The position numbers were made by a program, and so were the translations under genes. This document shows positions 52,335 to 64,000 of a stretch of 64,000 nucleotides of DNA, in pieces (position 1 is the first letter of the stretch; the number at the start of each line of letters is the position of its first letter). The notes beneath the pieces are model-generated. The model did no database searches and was not told the DNA's origin. It was given only the letters and a program-made list of their open reading frames with translations. Source of the stretch: Gymnorhina tibicen (lineage: Eukaryota; Chordata; Aves; Passeriformes; Artamidae); NCBI GenBank assembly GCA_013399875.1, contig VXAZ01002108.1, positions 62,001 to 126,000 on the forward strand, written 5' to 3'.

Positions 52335-52358
52335 GCTTAGTGTAGGGAGACACTAAGC
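52335..52358. repeat. inverted repeat with 9-bp arms
   Basis: GCTTAGTGT and ACACTAAGC pair around the 6-base spacer AGGGAG. This size is expected now and then by chance. Confidence 0.55.
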
Positions 52359-53057
52359 AGGGATGAAAAAGGATTTCAGCTTACCTGCTATGTGTGGCAG
52401 TAACTAATCACTTAAAAGGAAAACATAGAGATAAAGTTCAGTGCAGAATGGAATAGAGCAGAAAAATTCAATTTGTTCTTTTAAATCTCAGTTGTGAAAC
52501 ACTTCAAATAGGTGATTATGTATTCAAAAGCTAAAAACTACAGCCAGAGTTTCTATGGGGCCAGATAATATCCTGGCACCCTTCTGCTCTGGCTCCATTT
52601 CTATCACCTAGAAAGGTTGTGGAAACAGAGTAGCCAACCTGTCCATGTCAAATGACAGCTCTGCTAGGAGAGTGACTTATGTTTAAGTCAAATTGTACTT
52701 TTTAGGTGTGATTATTTAGCCCAGGCAGGGCAAATTATTACTTAATCTCCTAAACTCACTTCCAAACTAATAAGGTGCCCCTATGTGAAGCAGCATTCTG
52801 ACATCCAGCGTGGGCATTAATGTTATTTACAGAATATAGTGTGAAAACAGTCAATTCACAAGTCACTGTAAGATGTATCTTCTTTCAAGGCAAGTTTGTT
52901 ATCTAATGGAGATGTGACATGAAACAAACAGAAAGGCCAGTGACAGGCATTATGGTATGATGTTTACCATGTAGGTAGAAAGGAAAGTGTTCTGTTGTCA
53001 CTGAAGGTATAAACACATTGAAACGTACTCTAACATGAAGGGGATACTCAACACAAA

Positions 53058-53425
53058 TCATAGAATTATTTAGATTGGAAAATACCTTTAAGATTATCAA
53101 GTTCAGGAGTTAACCCAGCACTGACAAACCCACCACTGAACCATGTCCCTAAGCACCACACCTCCACATCTTTTAAATCCCTGCAGGAATGATGACTCCA
53201 CCACTTCCTTGGGCAGCCTTTTCCAATGCTTGATCAACCATTCAGTGAAGGAATTTTTCCTAATGTCCAATCTAAACCTCCCCTGGCACGGCTTGAGGCC
53301 ATTTCCTCTTGTCCACCCCTTTCCTGGGAGAAGAGACTGCCCACCTCACTACAGCCTCCTTTCAGTGAGTTGTGGAGAACAATAAAGTCCCTTCCCCTTC
53401 TCTGTCTTCCAGCTTAGGGGGGCTA
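53058..53425 (-). mobile_element. CR1 LINE 3'-end fragment
   Basis: A minus-strand CR1 with its 3' end on the left. On the plus strand it starts TCATAGAATTATTTAGATTG and continues through AACCCAGCACTGACAAACCC and CCACCACTGAACCATGTCCC. Further right are CCACCACTTCCTTGGGCAGC, AATCTAAACCTCCCCTGGCA and TTGAGGCCATTTCCTCTTGT. These follow in the order expected of a bird CR1. The copy is moderately diverged and 5'-truncated. The right edge is uncertain and could extend a little further. Two plus-strand frames within it (53143-53385 and 53226-53417) are antisense to the element and are not genes. Confidence 0.9.
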
Positions 53426-53726
53426 AAATCTCTACCTAGAAAACCTATCTTTCTACACAAACACTTTTTCATAGCAGTTGAAAACCCCCTTTCATCAGAC
53501 TTGCTGTGGGATCTGTAAGGCCCACCTTAAGGAATACTGGAGCTCCCTCTGTTTATATATGCTCTAATGAGCTTTAAATGGTCACTGTTAATGCAGCTGC
53601 CTCAGAGCATGATGAGCATGAATGGTGGAAGATAGCTCAGACCTCACTGTGGCTGTAACTCAGGTTCCCTTTGTTATCTTCAGTAATACCTCTTTGTCCG
53701 TGTTCTTCTATCTGGAATAACAGGAA

Positions 53727-53756
53727 TATATTGCTGTTTCATAAAACAGCAATATA
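53727..53756. repeat. tight hairpin with perfect 13-bp arms
   Basis: TATATTGCTGTTT (53727-53739) and AAACAGCAATATA (53744-53756) pair perfectly around the 4-base loop CATA. The stem is too short for a typical microRNA precursor, and the flanks do not lengthen it. Confidence 0.9.
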
Positions 53757-56703
53757 AAAGCACTTGAGAAACAATAATGAAGTATTTCAGCTGTTCAGCT
53801 ATGCAGGAAGTCCAGTAGACACAGCATGGTCACTTTTGTCTTAGTTGGAATAAGAGCACAAAGGTGTTAGAAGGGTTAATAATGGCTGTGCAATATTCCG
53901 GAGATGTAATATGCTAATTTTTCACACCTGTGTATAATTTCTTTGTTTTCTTTCACTTCACATTCTTAATTGTGACCTATTTTTGTCTCAAACCTGTTTT
54001 GGATTATTCTATATGGAGTGAAATTTTACAGCTCTTTTGTCTTTTTTTCTGTGCTAAGCCTTCTAGGCTGAGCATATTTCTCTGCTGTGCTCTCCTTTAT
54101 CTTCAGGGCATTAGTTGTATTTGTCATAAAATTGAAGAGCATCTGATAGAAGTAAAGTTTCTCTTCCTTTTAAACCATGAGAAAATGTATTGAATGTAAT
54201 GTGTGGTTTTATAACTCTTGAATCTCTTCAGTGTGTGTTGCGTTCTGCCATCAGGTCTCAGATGTGTTGTGCTGTATTTAAAAAACAAGGCCTCTGTAAC
54301 TTTGGTTACTTTTAATATTGGAGAAATTTTGGTTTATATTGCTTAGTCACGTGTTTTTACTGTTCAACACAGTTCTGCTTCTCTGTGTGATAAAAGTAAC
54401 AGATCTATGTGCTTGTCTAAAATAGTAAACACAATCTTAGTAATTAAACTGGGAAAACTACTTAATTTTGCTAGTTTACTGTAATAGACTGCCAGTATGG
54501 AAGCCAAAAGCTGTTCCTTCTGCTAAACACTCTGTGTGGCCAGTAGACTGGCCCAGTAAGTCAGCTGAAATAATTTCATTGACTTTAGATTAGGCTCAAT
54601 GTTATTTGCCTGTCACGAGACTGCAAGATTTAGTGTAATAGAGGATTTTGTGCTGAATCATCAGTAGGTGGTGTCCAATTTATTACACTGGGAATGTGAA
54701 GCCTTTGAGCACAGAATATTTGTCCTCTCTCATCACTGCCTGTCTTAGCATTGGCAAGGAGTCAAGCCTTGTCACAGTTCTTCTAAATATGTTCCAGAGA
54801 TGGGAAAGCTTCAGGAAGTTGGCATGGTCACTAAGGCAGGTAAGGAGGTGGCCTTTTAATAACCTGCTGAAACTGAGGCAAGATGAATGCAGAATTTCAC
54901 ACTCTATATTGTATATCTGAGTATATTATTTCATCCATCCAACTTTTTAATTTAGGTATGTAGATGGATTGTGCAACAGATAAAATTGTCTGTGGGAACT
55001 CCAAGATGAGGGCAGTGACTTGTACACTCACCACGTTCCCTCTTATTGAGAACAGTTCTTGTACATCACTGGCCACCATGCTACCATAGAGGCTTTTCCC
55101 CACTGTGTGCTCTCTCCTGTCCTACATCCTGGTGTACTCACACAAAACATTATTTGCTGTGAGGGCTGCTGGCTGTGAAAACTGTAATGTAGCACAGCTG
55201 ATCTTAAGGGGAAAAATTTAAAAAGACCAGTGACCATTAAACTTGTGGACCTTGAAAGACAAATAAAATAGATTCATATAGTACAAAACATGACAAAACT
55301 TGAACATTGCTTCAGTTCATTGGGGGTTTATGCATTACTTGTTGAACTGGCTACGGTGACAACAGAAAGTAGATTGAAAAATACAGAGAAAATAAACGGT
55401 GAATGGGAGAGGAGCTCATCTTTGTCCTTGTAAACCAGTAAGCAGCTAGTCCTAGCCCATCTGTCACTTTGCTTCAGAAGCCCATGTCAGTATAGGTGTA
55501 TGAGGCACTCTTTTCTTACCTTTGCAGAACTGCATTTCCCCTTAAAAGGATGCTAAACTCCTTGTGGAAACACAGATAGCAAAAGATCATGTTAAATTTA
55601 TCAGTGAGTAGTTTTCTTCATTGACAGACTCTAGTTTCGGGAAGTATTTAACAAAGAACAGATAAATCTAAGATAGATCAAGAAAAGTAATTCCCTATTT
55701 TTTTTTACTTAGCCTAATTTAGACTAGCTCAGAAGACCTTCTTTAATCATCTGATAACATAACACAGAAATGTGTTTAGCCTTACCAAAAAAAAAAAATC
55801 TCAGAGATGAATCACTGAAATAATTGATCTATTTAAGTTCTGCTTCAGACACATTTCAAGGGCATAAGTTATTTCTACATGTCATTAAAAAGACTTGGTG
55901 CATTGCTACAATTAATTATTTGATTGATATTAAAGTGGAATGAGATTTTTGGCCTCTCAATTGTGTGTGGGTTTTCTTAATGTGGTGTTTAATTCTGTGA
56001 AGACTTTGTAGCTATATCTGTTAGCTCATAACTTGAAACTGAATCCTGAACCCCTGAGTAGTAATGTACTTGAATTTGGAGGCATTACATGAAAATTAAT
56101 TTTTGGAGGTTTGGATGGATAAAAAGGAAATTGAAAAAGCACACAAAAGTGAAAACCATATGACTTACAAAAGTTATGGCTTACAAGTTAAAACACTTGT
56201 TTTTCACAGGTCCAGAGATTGCCGTGTTCAGGGAGATGAGCAGTTTTCACCGTATACCATTTCTGAAAGTGGTCAGGACCATGTCCTGTCTTGGGAGACA
56301 CAGCAACAACAGCTACCATGTTTCACAAGTAAATCTCAGGGCACCTCTCCTTAGAGATGGGGAAAACAGAGGACAGGGAGCTGAAGTGACATTTGGGACA
56401 TCACCCAGCAGCCAAGACAGAGAATTCAGATCTTTGGAACATTTCAGTGCTGGAAGGACACTTCACAAAGCTTTCTTCCAGTACTCACTGAAAGGTTTGC
56501 TGTAGAAATTTCTTCCTGGCCTGAAGCACTTTGTGGCAGCAATCAGACACAGTGCACTATTGATTTAACTTACCCCTGTTCAGGCACATTTCTAACTTGC
56601 TTTGGAGCCTGACATCTGTAAATCAGGGAGCTGCACAGTGTCACCCTCAGTGTGTAAATTCACCTTAGATGGAGAAAAGAACTGGGCCACATTTGTCTAA
56701 TCT

Positions 56704-56727
56704 TTTTGTGAATACTTTTGTGAATAC
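56704..56727. repeat. 12-bp tandem duplication
   Basis: TTTTGTGAATAC occurs twice head to tail with no difference. Confidence 0.9.
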
Positions 56728-59700
56728 TAAGTGCTTGGTCTCAGTGACCTATTGCAGTTCTGACTTGACAGGTTAATTATAAGTTATGTGGAAAAAAAGT
56801 ATTTATTAACTTTAAACTTTATTGCACTTCAACTTCACTTGCTTGTTCCCTTATTCTTGTTTTAGTAAAAAGTAGATAGGAGCCCCGCATTTATCTTACT
56901 ATTTCTTCTGTCATGTACACTATCCCTGAATTAAGTACTGCACATTTTTTATATTTCTACTCTCTTACACAACAAAATATATTGAATTCTTGTGAGGGGA
57001 ATAAAGGACCTTGCTCTCATTAGACAGATGTCATTTGAAAGGGCCAAGACTATGTTTCAACATTGTCAGTCTGCAGCTGTAGAGAGGCTCAAGTCCTCTG
57101 TCTTTCCATGATTATACCTCTGAGGCAAAGGCTGAGTAGGAAGCAGTTATGTCTGTAGAGAAAACAAATGACACTTTGTCCTATCATTCGCAGCCTGTGA
57201 AATCTCTTTAGTCCAAACTGAGAACAGAATGCTATCCTGAGAGCAAGGAACCCATTCAGACAACCATTTGAAAATACTTCTAAACCAGCCACATGTCTAC
57301 CCTCTCTCAGTTACAGAATACACATTCTGTTTCCCCTAGCAGGAGCGATGGAGTTGCCATCCCTTCAGATTTCTTCACCACAAAGTTTGCCAAGCTGTGC
57401 AAAGCAGTGGCTGGGGACCAGGACCAGCCTTGTATCCATATGCTGAATCCCACCCAGGATGCATGGGGAAGTAGGGGGACAAGGTGGCTTTTCGTCCCCA
57501 GTTGGAGAGCTGGCACAAAGTTCCACTTGTGCTCAGGGAGGTGAGGTGACAATTGCAGGGTTGCTGCTCTAAGCTGGATACCAGGGAGGCCCAACCTGTT
57601 CTTTCTGAAGGAATTAATGGTCTTCATCTCCTTTGGCACTGGCATTTCCAATATTTTCTTCAGGGAAGAGCCCTGCAGGAAGAGGGCTACACTACAACTC
57701 TGTTCATGTCCTAATGCACTCTCACTATTGCAGACCAAATTTCTGCCTCTTTCTCTCTGCTGTCAGTATCTGAGTGGCATTTCTTCCACCACCAATGATG
57801 CCTCTAGCTTTGTTGGTCCAGCCCTTAGTTCCTCTCAGGAATGGTTAGTACTTATGTTCTCAAACGCATTCTGAATTCCACTTGCAGTGAGCATTTAAGT
57901 TTATGGTATATAGCATCCTTTATTCCCCTATTCAGCAAGGAACACTAAGCCTCTGAAAGGCAAGGCTGCCTGTTCCATGCTGCTGTGGGAGAAGTAGTAT
58001 TTGCTATGATTCACTGCAGTACCAAAGAGCTGTCTTGGATTCTCCCAAGGTAGATAATCTGCTAGAGAATCAGTTGTAGCATTCACAGGTACAGCAGATG
58101 CATTATTGCAATTAACAGTGTCTCCTTAAAAAGTAATGTATTGTCAATATTAATAGAACTCATCCAGTGCTATATGATATTTTCTGTGCCATCCTCCATG
58201 AAAATGCTTGGGTGTGAAATACTTAGGCTTAATAAAATTGCATCCTCTGGCATTAATAAATAAATGCCTTGGGTTATATCAGAGCTCAGATCAATATTTT
58301 TTTTTGCCACAGAATTTCATAAACCCAGCAGGCACACAGTAACGTAGATGCATTTGAATATCCCAGCTGTAGTTGTTCTATTTCAGAGGCTGGCTTTGCT
58401 GTTCTTTAACCTCTGCCATAAGGCCAAACCTAGAAGAAATGCTGTGAGAAGGAGAAAGAGAAAGAGGAGGATGCAGGGGGGAATTATTCAGAATGCAGGG
58501 AAAAAGTGGGACAGGCACATGTCAGCTGAGTCTGCCGAGTTCTAGAGTTCATGGAATTGCTGTTAGCTGGAAGGTAGGATTGCACAATGCTTTGTCTTTC
58601 TGGGTACAACAGAGAACAGCAGATAATTCTTCCAGAAACTTGCAAGTTTTCTTTCATTTGAAATGGCCCTTAATCAGGTACTATGAGCTTCTGAAGAATA
58701 GTTTAGAAAATCTGTCTTCTATTTACTTGTATCCTTGTTGCCCCATCTTTTATAATTGTCTGTGTTATAGCAGGAAATGCTGCTTCTTCCTTCTAAAAAA
58801 TACCAATTTTGACTACACCAATATGATTTTTAAAAATGTAATTATTTTATTTGTTGTTCGTGCTGTATTTAGAAATCTTGGCAAGGCAGGAAATTAAAAA
58901 AATAAAAGGAGTGCTGCGTCTGGGCCATGACGGTTTTGCCTCTATCTATTTTTGTTCAATAGACAACTATTCTCGAAGTTTTAATTCACAATCATTTGCA
59001 TTTCATGAAATAACAAATCCCCAAATCCTGTGCTTGTACAAGCAAATACTTATACTTCCTGTATTTCTCTAATTTCTCTAGGTATCTCTGCAGACTCCTG
59101 TACTGCTGCAGGTAGAGAAAACCTTCCTTCTCAGCCTGCAAACAAACTGACAGCAATAGAGTGCAAATCTCACATGTTCTTTTCAGTTCTTTAGGATGAA
59201 CAGGAAAATATGGGCACAAAGTCATTTTTTTCTGTTCTTACTTGCAGGTCACCTTTGGGGGTAAAAAAATTTATATCTTGAGTGTGTGAAATGACAGGCT
59301 TGTCCAACATAAGCCTTAGCAGCTGCGAAGATCAGCCTGAAGGCCTGGAGGGGATGGCCTGCCATATGGGATTCCCGAAGCTCCTCCTGTACCTATTCAC
59401 TGCAGCAGCAAAAATGCACAAAATGATGATGGGAAGAGTAAGCACTAATTGCTTCTGAACTTCACTGTTTTATGGCCAAAAGTTTACTTTCCATTTCCAG
59501 TAAAGTCATCATTCAGTGAACCTTCATAGTGCTTTTGAGCTAAAACCAGCCTTTATTGTGTTTCAACATGTTTAAGTGTGGGGGGAAAAGCTGGAACATA
59601 AGAGGTCCCTTCCATGTATCTGTGATGAGTTGTCTGAGCTAGGAGATTGGTGACATTTTAAGGGCAGCATTAATTGCGGTCAGTCCCATGGGGCTTGACT

Positions 59701-60479
59701 CCAGCACACACAGGGAGTGTCCCCTCCCCGAGTATTGGGGGTCTATGGGAATCTCTCCTTGCCCCTCTGGAACAGGTGCAGTTCCAAGGTTAAAATCCTG
59801 ACTCCTACTCCAAGCTGGAGAGAAAAAAATTGCCTGTTTCAACCTGGTAACCTTTCACTCAAATGTGTTATTAAGGCAGTACTTTTTATGTGAGGACGTG
59901 GCGAGTGCCTGTCTGGTATTTGTGGCAATGGCTGTGTCTTTGGCCATGAGCACACACTGGTAACTCGTAGGTGGTATCTGAGCACAACAGGAGGGGAGAT
60001 GTTCAGCCATCATCCCTTACTGGCTCAATGGTACCAAGAGCAATAGAGTGTGGAGAAGTGCCAGGAAAAACATCTTCTCTGGAGCTGTTTGTTTGAAGGC
60101 ACAGCACTGGACTTATTGCATAGGAAAGGGAATATTACATTTACTGAAAGAGAAATGCCGCTTCCTCCTTCCCTTCTTCTAGTTTCTCCAAGTGGTTTGA
60201 GAGTCTGGACATTTATTTTTTTATCTTTAGAGAAGTGAAAAGCACTATGGAAGAGCTAAGGAAAACAGAAGCAAAGTGATGCATTTCATTTTGCATTGAA
60301 TGAAACAGTTCTGCTTTTGAAGAAAAAAAAACCCTGCCTTTTTCCTTTTCTAAGGAAAAAACCCACTGTTGTTTGCATATTCCAATTATTTTGAAGCCCT
60401 TTCTTTCATGAAGAGGCAAAGATGAAACTCCACCGAGCTGATTGTGGTTTCCCAAAAGTTCAGCTTAGTTTCTATCGTC

Positions 60480-60494
60480 CTTTTTTTTTTTTTC
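60480..60494. repeat. poly-T tract
   Basis: A run of about 14 T. No element that could own it is recognisable on either side. Confidence 0.8.
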
Positions 60495-63423
60495 TTCTCT
60501 AAATTTTCCCTCTGGTCTGCTCCTGTGTTGCTCTCATGCTGCCTCCTTCCCAATTTTCTTTTGGAGTAAATTTAGTGGGACAGTGAAGACATCACTAAGG
60601 ACAAATGCAGAGCAAGGACACTGACTTATTTTAACACACAGGCTCAGATCTCCATCATATTGAGTCATTTCTGAAGGACTGCAAATTCTGACACTGCATA
60701 TGCACAGATAGCTCAATTTTAATGTGATATGTTAGAAAAACTGCTTAGTGTTCAAGTAGAAATTTGCACTTGGCTTGCAGAAAAAGAAAAAATAATCCTA
60801 ATGAGGAATCTATCTTGATAGCTCAATTTCATTTCTTCCAGCTCGAGAGAAGCAATTGTGTCCTTCCCTTGTTTACAATGCAGTGGAAGGAAACGAGTCA
60901 CCCTCAGTGATGTGAGCTGCAATTAACAGATCAATAGCCACTTCCCCTTAACAAAAGCCACAGTTCTGCGCTGGGCTGATATTTTATTCCTTTATTGTAA
61001 TCAGCACAATGGATCTTTCTTTAGTCACTGCAGGTGTGTTGTGCAAGGTACAAACTCGTGTGGCAGAAATAGGTGTAAGCAGAGGGCCTGAGCTGAGCTC
61101 CCTGCACACCCCCAGCCCTTACAGCAGCTGGGTCCCTCTGCTCCACTGTGCAATTACTCACCTTGTTCCACTTCAGTGCCCTGTGTATATTCCTAATGAT
61201 TCACCATATGACTAAGTAGAACAAATCTCCAATGCTATAAAATGCAAAACGTACATTTTAATCAGTAAAATATTTAGATATCTGCTGAGTGTATATTTAT
61301 GAGAAAGTTATTTATTTCTAATCACTGAGAGGTGCTCTAGTGGAACTAATTGTGATAGATTATTTTCTTGTTTCTAACAATTTATCTGATGAATTTAGGC
61401 TACATTTTTTCTTTGTCAATGGATTTTGTCTGGACTTCTCTAAATATTATGTATTATTTGTAACTGTGTGCCAAATTGCTTTACCAATGGTTCTTGGTTT
61501 TCAGATCATTTGTGAGCTGTTTGCAGCCTAGTACTTGCCTGTGAATAGGAGAGATATGTAATTTTGTTTGGATTAGTCATATGGTCTTTAACTGGATGAG
61601 CAGGACTTCTGATGTGATCTTCAGCCCTTATGAATTCAAATTTTGCTTCTTATGGCTACTTATTGATTCACTTGTGTTTCATGGCTGCTTCCTTTTCGTG
61701 CCAATATAATAACTAATAAATTTATTTATGGAGAGCAAGCATAAACTGGACATGAATATACAAAGCTTATTCTGAGCTTGGGGATTTTCTAGGGGGAAAA
61801 AAAAGATTGGGAGAATTAAAAATAAATGATAGACAAATATTTATGCTTCAAGAATCCTTCACTCCCACTGAAACACACACAACATAGATATAGCTCTGTC
61901 TTTAAATAAGCGGACACTGTCCCTGGTGGTTTTACATGCAGAATTCCTGTTGGCTTCCATTGTCTGGAAACTGGCTGAAGGTTAAGTGTATAGATAAAAG
62001 GTCACCAGTAATCACAAAATAAGTCATAACTTAAATTTGTCATTTAACAACTTGAGAAACATTAAAGTAATGAATTCTCTATTATCCTTTCCCAGTAAAT
62101 GCATTCTTGGGATGATAAGAGCATCAAGTAAGAGTCAAATGTGTGAATATAAACCAGATAAGAAAAATAGCTGATACCTGGGCACTGGAAAATGAAAAGC
62201 TAACTTTTCCTGTAATGTAATTAACTCTTGAAACAGTTAAGGTTTATTTGAATGGGGAAGTATCACAAGATAACTTTATTCTTGTCATTGGGTCATTTTT
62301 ACCTTTTTTGAGAGGTGTCATGCTTGATAGAAACCAATTAGAACTGAATTTGGTTTTGCAAATTATTCATTTAATCTTTAGTTCTCATTTATAAGTCTAG
62401 AAAATAAAGTAATTGGAATACATAGTGAACATGAATTAAGTGATGTATACTATAAGAATATTTGAAATTTGTTTAATAATTTTATGTATTTCAGCCATCA
62501 GGAAGTATCTTCAAAGACATTGACAGCTGTCATTATTTGACATATATACATTGCAAAATCTTGTTTATTCCAAACCTGAGGTCTTTGTGCTGGTTTTCAG
62601 ACCCATATTTCACTCTCCTTGCTTTTATGGACCATGTTAATGGTGGTGTGGCCATGATGGTCTGAGATATATGAGAAGTAATTACAGAAGTGTAGCTGAA
62701 TGTCAGTGGATACCTAATAGGAGTTTAAAATATTGTCAAAGCACAATGATGTACTGTTGCATGATACTTATGCAGTAAAACCAAAGTTAACTTTAGCAGG
62801 AGTTTGGGACAGTGTTTTCAAATTTCAAGGATCTCTTGAGACTAGGCAAACACTCTTCAAAGGGGATGAGCAGTGCTGCTCAGCTCTTAGATGGACCCTT
62901 GCATTAGTTCAAAAGATTTAGCACAGAGCAGGAAACAAATAGTCAACTGTGCAAAACCAGTAGCAGACATTTTACAGAATTAGTGAACTATCCCCATTTT
63001 TGTGGTGCTTTTCCTCATGTATTTTTTCTTTGCTTTTTCTGCTTTGTAGGTTCTGTATATATAATTGTTTGCTCCTGCAAGTATATAAAGATATAGCCCT
63101 CCTGTGCTAGAGGTAAAAAACACATGAGCACTGTCTCCTCTTAAGCGTACACTGGACACAAAACCCAACAGAATTGCATGAATGGTGGATTGAGGAAATT
63201 TCAGAATTGTATGGATTAAAGGATGAGGAAAAGTATTTTCAGATCTTCTGAGTGTAAAAAAGTTCAGATGAGCTGGAGGCATTTTATGCCTCTCCCAGAA
63301 CAGTGTTAGAGCTGCCCTGATCCATGAAACAGGGCCTGTGACGGCAATGCCAGGCTTTCAGCCAGCTTGTGCCTTCCTGAACCCATGCCAGCATTTGGAA
63401 CCTCAGCTTCATAGGGATATGAC

Positions 63424-63462
63424 ACACGCAGCCCCGCTGGCGTGGGCCTGCGTGCGCGAGTG
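63424..63462. other. CpG-rich patch
   Basis: About 40 bp hold at least six CpG dinucleotides (CACGCAGCCCCGCTGGCGTG and then GCCTGCGTGCGCGAG), far above the surroundings. Overlapping minus-strand frames here (63284-63509) match nothing known to me. Confidence 0.45.
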
Positions 63463-64000
63463 CTCTGGGTCCTGTGTGCACTGACAAGGACACTCAGTCT
63501 GGGGAGCAAAAGACCTGTACAAGGTCATGATGGGCAGACTGTTTTCTAGGGAGTAAATTCCAGACTGGTAATGACTAAAGAACCTGCCCATGCCAGGAAA
63601 TGTTATGCCTCTGTCTAATGTGTGAGAATCCAGGGAATTTCTTCTTTCCTAGCAGTTAAACTGGATGACAGAGTCACAACTAGGTGTGAATGCTCAGGAA
63701 CACTCAGCTGAGCTATACCTGGCTCCAGCTCCCTCTGCTCTTTGCTCTGCAAGATCCATCCAGTTTTGTCAGTGAGACTCAAGCCCTTCTCCCTGCTTTT
63801 CAGTGGTGCTGGTGCTCTCTTCCCAAACTTCCCAGTTGCTCCTCTCTGGTTCACAGCTGTTTTTACATGTTCCTGACAATGGATAAGTAAGGCTGAAGCC
63901 AGCCCAGACAGGCAGGATTTTAATGGTTGACTCCAGGCACATCTGATTTCCCTATTGCATTGGTGTCACAGGTTGATATATCACAGCCAGTTTTCTTCTT

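Larger units (their letters stand above)
45536..53057. other. long unique noncoding stretch
   Basis: I can support no gene. Open frames stay at or below about 91 codons, usually opposed by a frame on the other strand. Structures seen are a hairpin with 13-bp arms (48478-48513), a smaller one (52335-52358) and an A/C-rich stretch near 51630-51670. Confidence 0.5.
53426..64000. other. long unique noncoding stretch
   Basis: I can support no gene. The longest frames are 143 codons (57307-57738, minus) and 134 codons (58493-58897, plus), both in unique DNA and unlike any protein I recognise. Structures are a tight hairpin at 53727-53756, a 12-bp duplication at 56704-56727, a T run at 60480-60494 and a small CpG-rich patch near 63424-63462. 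Confidence 0.5.

Noticed and set aside
57307..57738. 143-codon open frame on the minus strand
   Set aside because: It has no recognisable domain and no supporting splice context, and a plus-strand frame opposes it. The local base composition is richer in GC, which lowers stop frequency.
58493..58897. 134-codon open frame on the plus strand
   Set aside because: No domain or signal that I can recognise; it reads through plain AT-rich DNA in its second half.
1..64000. CRISPR arrays, tRNA or rRNA genes, prokaryotic operons or phage genes
   Set aside because: I saw no regularly spaced repeats, no cloverleaf-like A and B box pairs and no gene clusters. The repeats present are those of a bird nuclear genome.

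Overview
The window looks like nuclear DNA from a bird, most likely a songbird (passerine), lying in an intron or an intergenic desert. The sequence is AT-rich and CpG-poor, with stop codons frequent in all six frames. There are no operon-like gene arrays, no ribosome-binding sites and no open frame above about 180 codons. The avian call rests on the repeats: several CR1 LINE 3' ends with the typical CR1 tail (ATTCTGTGATTCTATGATT and its reverse complement), plus LTRs of the kinds known from bird endogenous retroviruses. All family names come from recall of bird repeats, not from a search.

Layout. 1-8.2 kb: unique sequence with one CR1 fragment (372-565), a short C/G-run tract and a short palindrome. 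8.25-8.37 kb: a remnant carrying only the two ends of an avian LTR. 8.4-26.6 kb: mostly unique sequence with a small CR1 scrap at 16.4 kb and a few tiny tandem duplications. 26.66-27.80 kb: the most structured part, two solo LTRs on the minus strand side by side. One is a 624-bp ERVK-like LTR with a perfect 6-bp target duplication; the other is a 498-bp ERVL-like LTR with an imperfect 5-bp duplication. 28.8-29.1 kb: a plus-strand CR1 end. 30.35-30.5 kb: a 45-base assembly gap between poly-T and poly-G tracts. 34.85-34.96 kb: a perfect 52-bp tandem duplication. 37.41-37.47 kb: a TATCA pentanucleotide microsatellite. 45.5 kb: a doubtful CR1 scrap. 53.06-53.43 kb: a minus-strand CR1 end. The rest is unique sequence with short hairpins and a few stretches that read like candidate conserved noncoding elements.

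I find no protein-coding exon, tRNA, rRNA, CRISPR array or prokaryotic element that I can support. The longest open frames fall inside an LTR, across a microsatellite, or in slightly GC-richer unique DNA, and none resembles a protein I recognise. I see no convincing new multi-gene system. The observations most worth checking are the adjacent LTR insertions, the end-to-end LTR remnant, the recent 52-bp duplication and two perfect 13-bp-arm hairpins.
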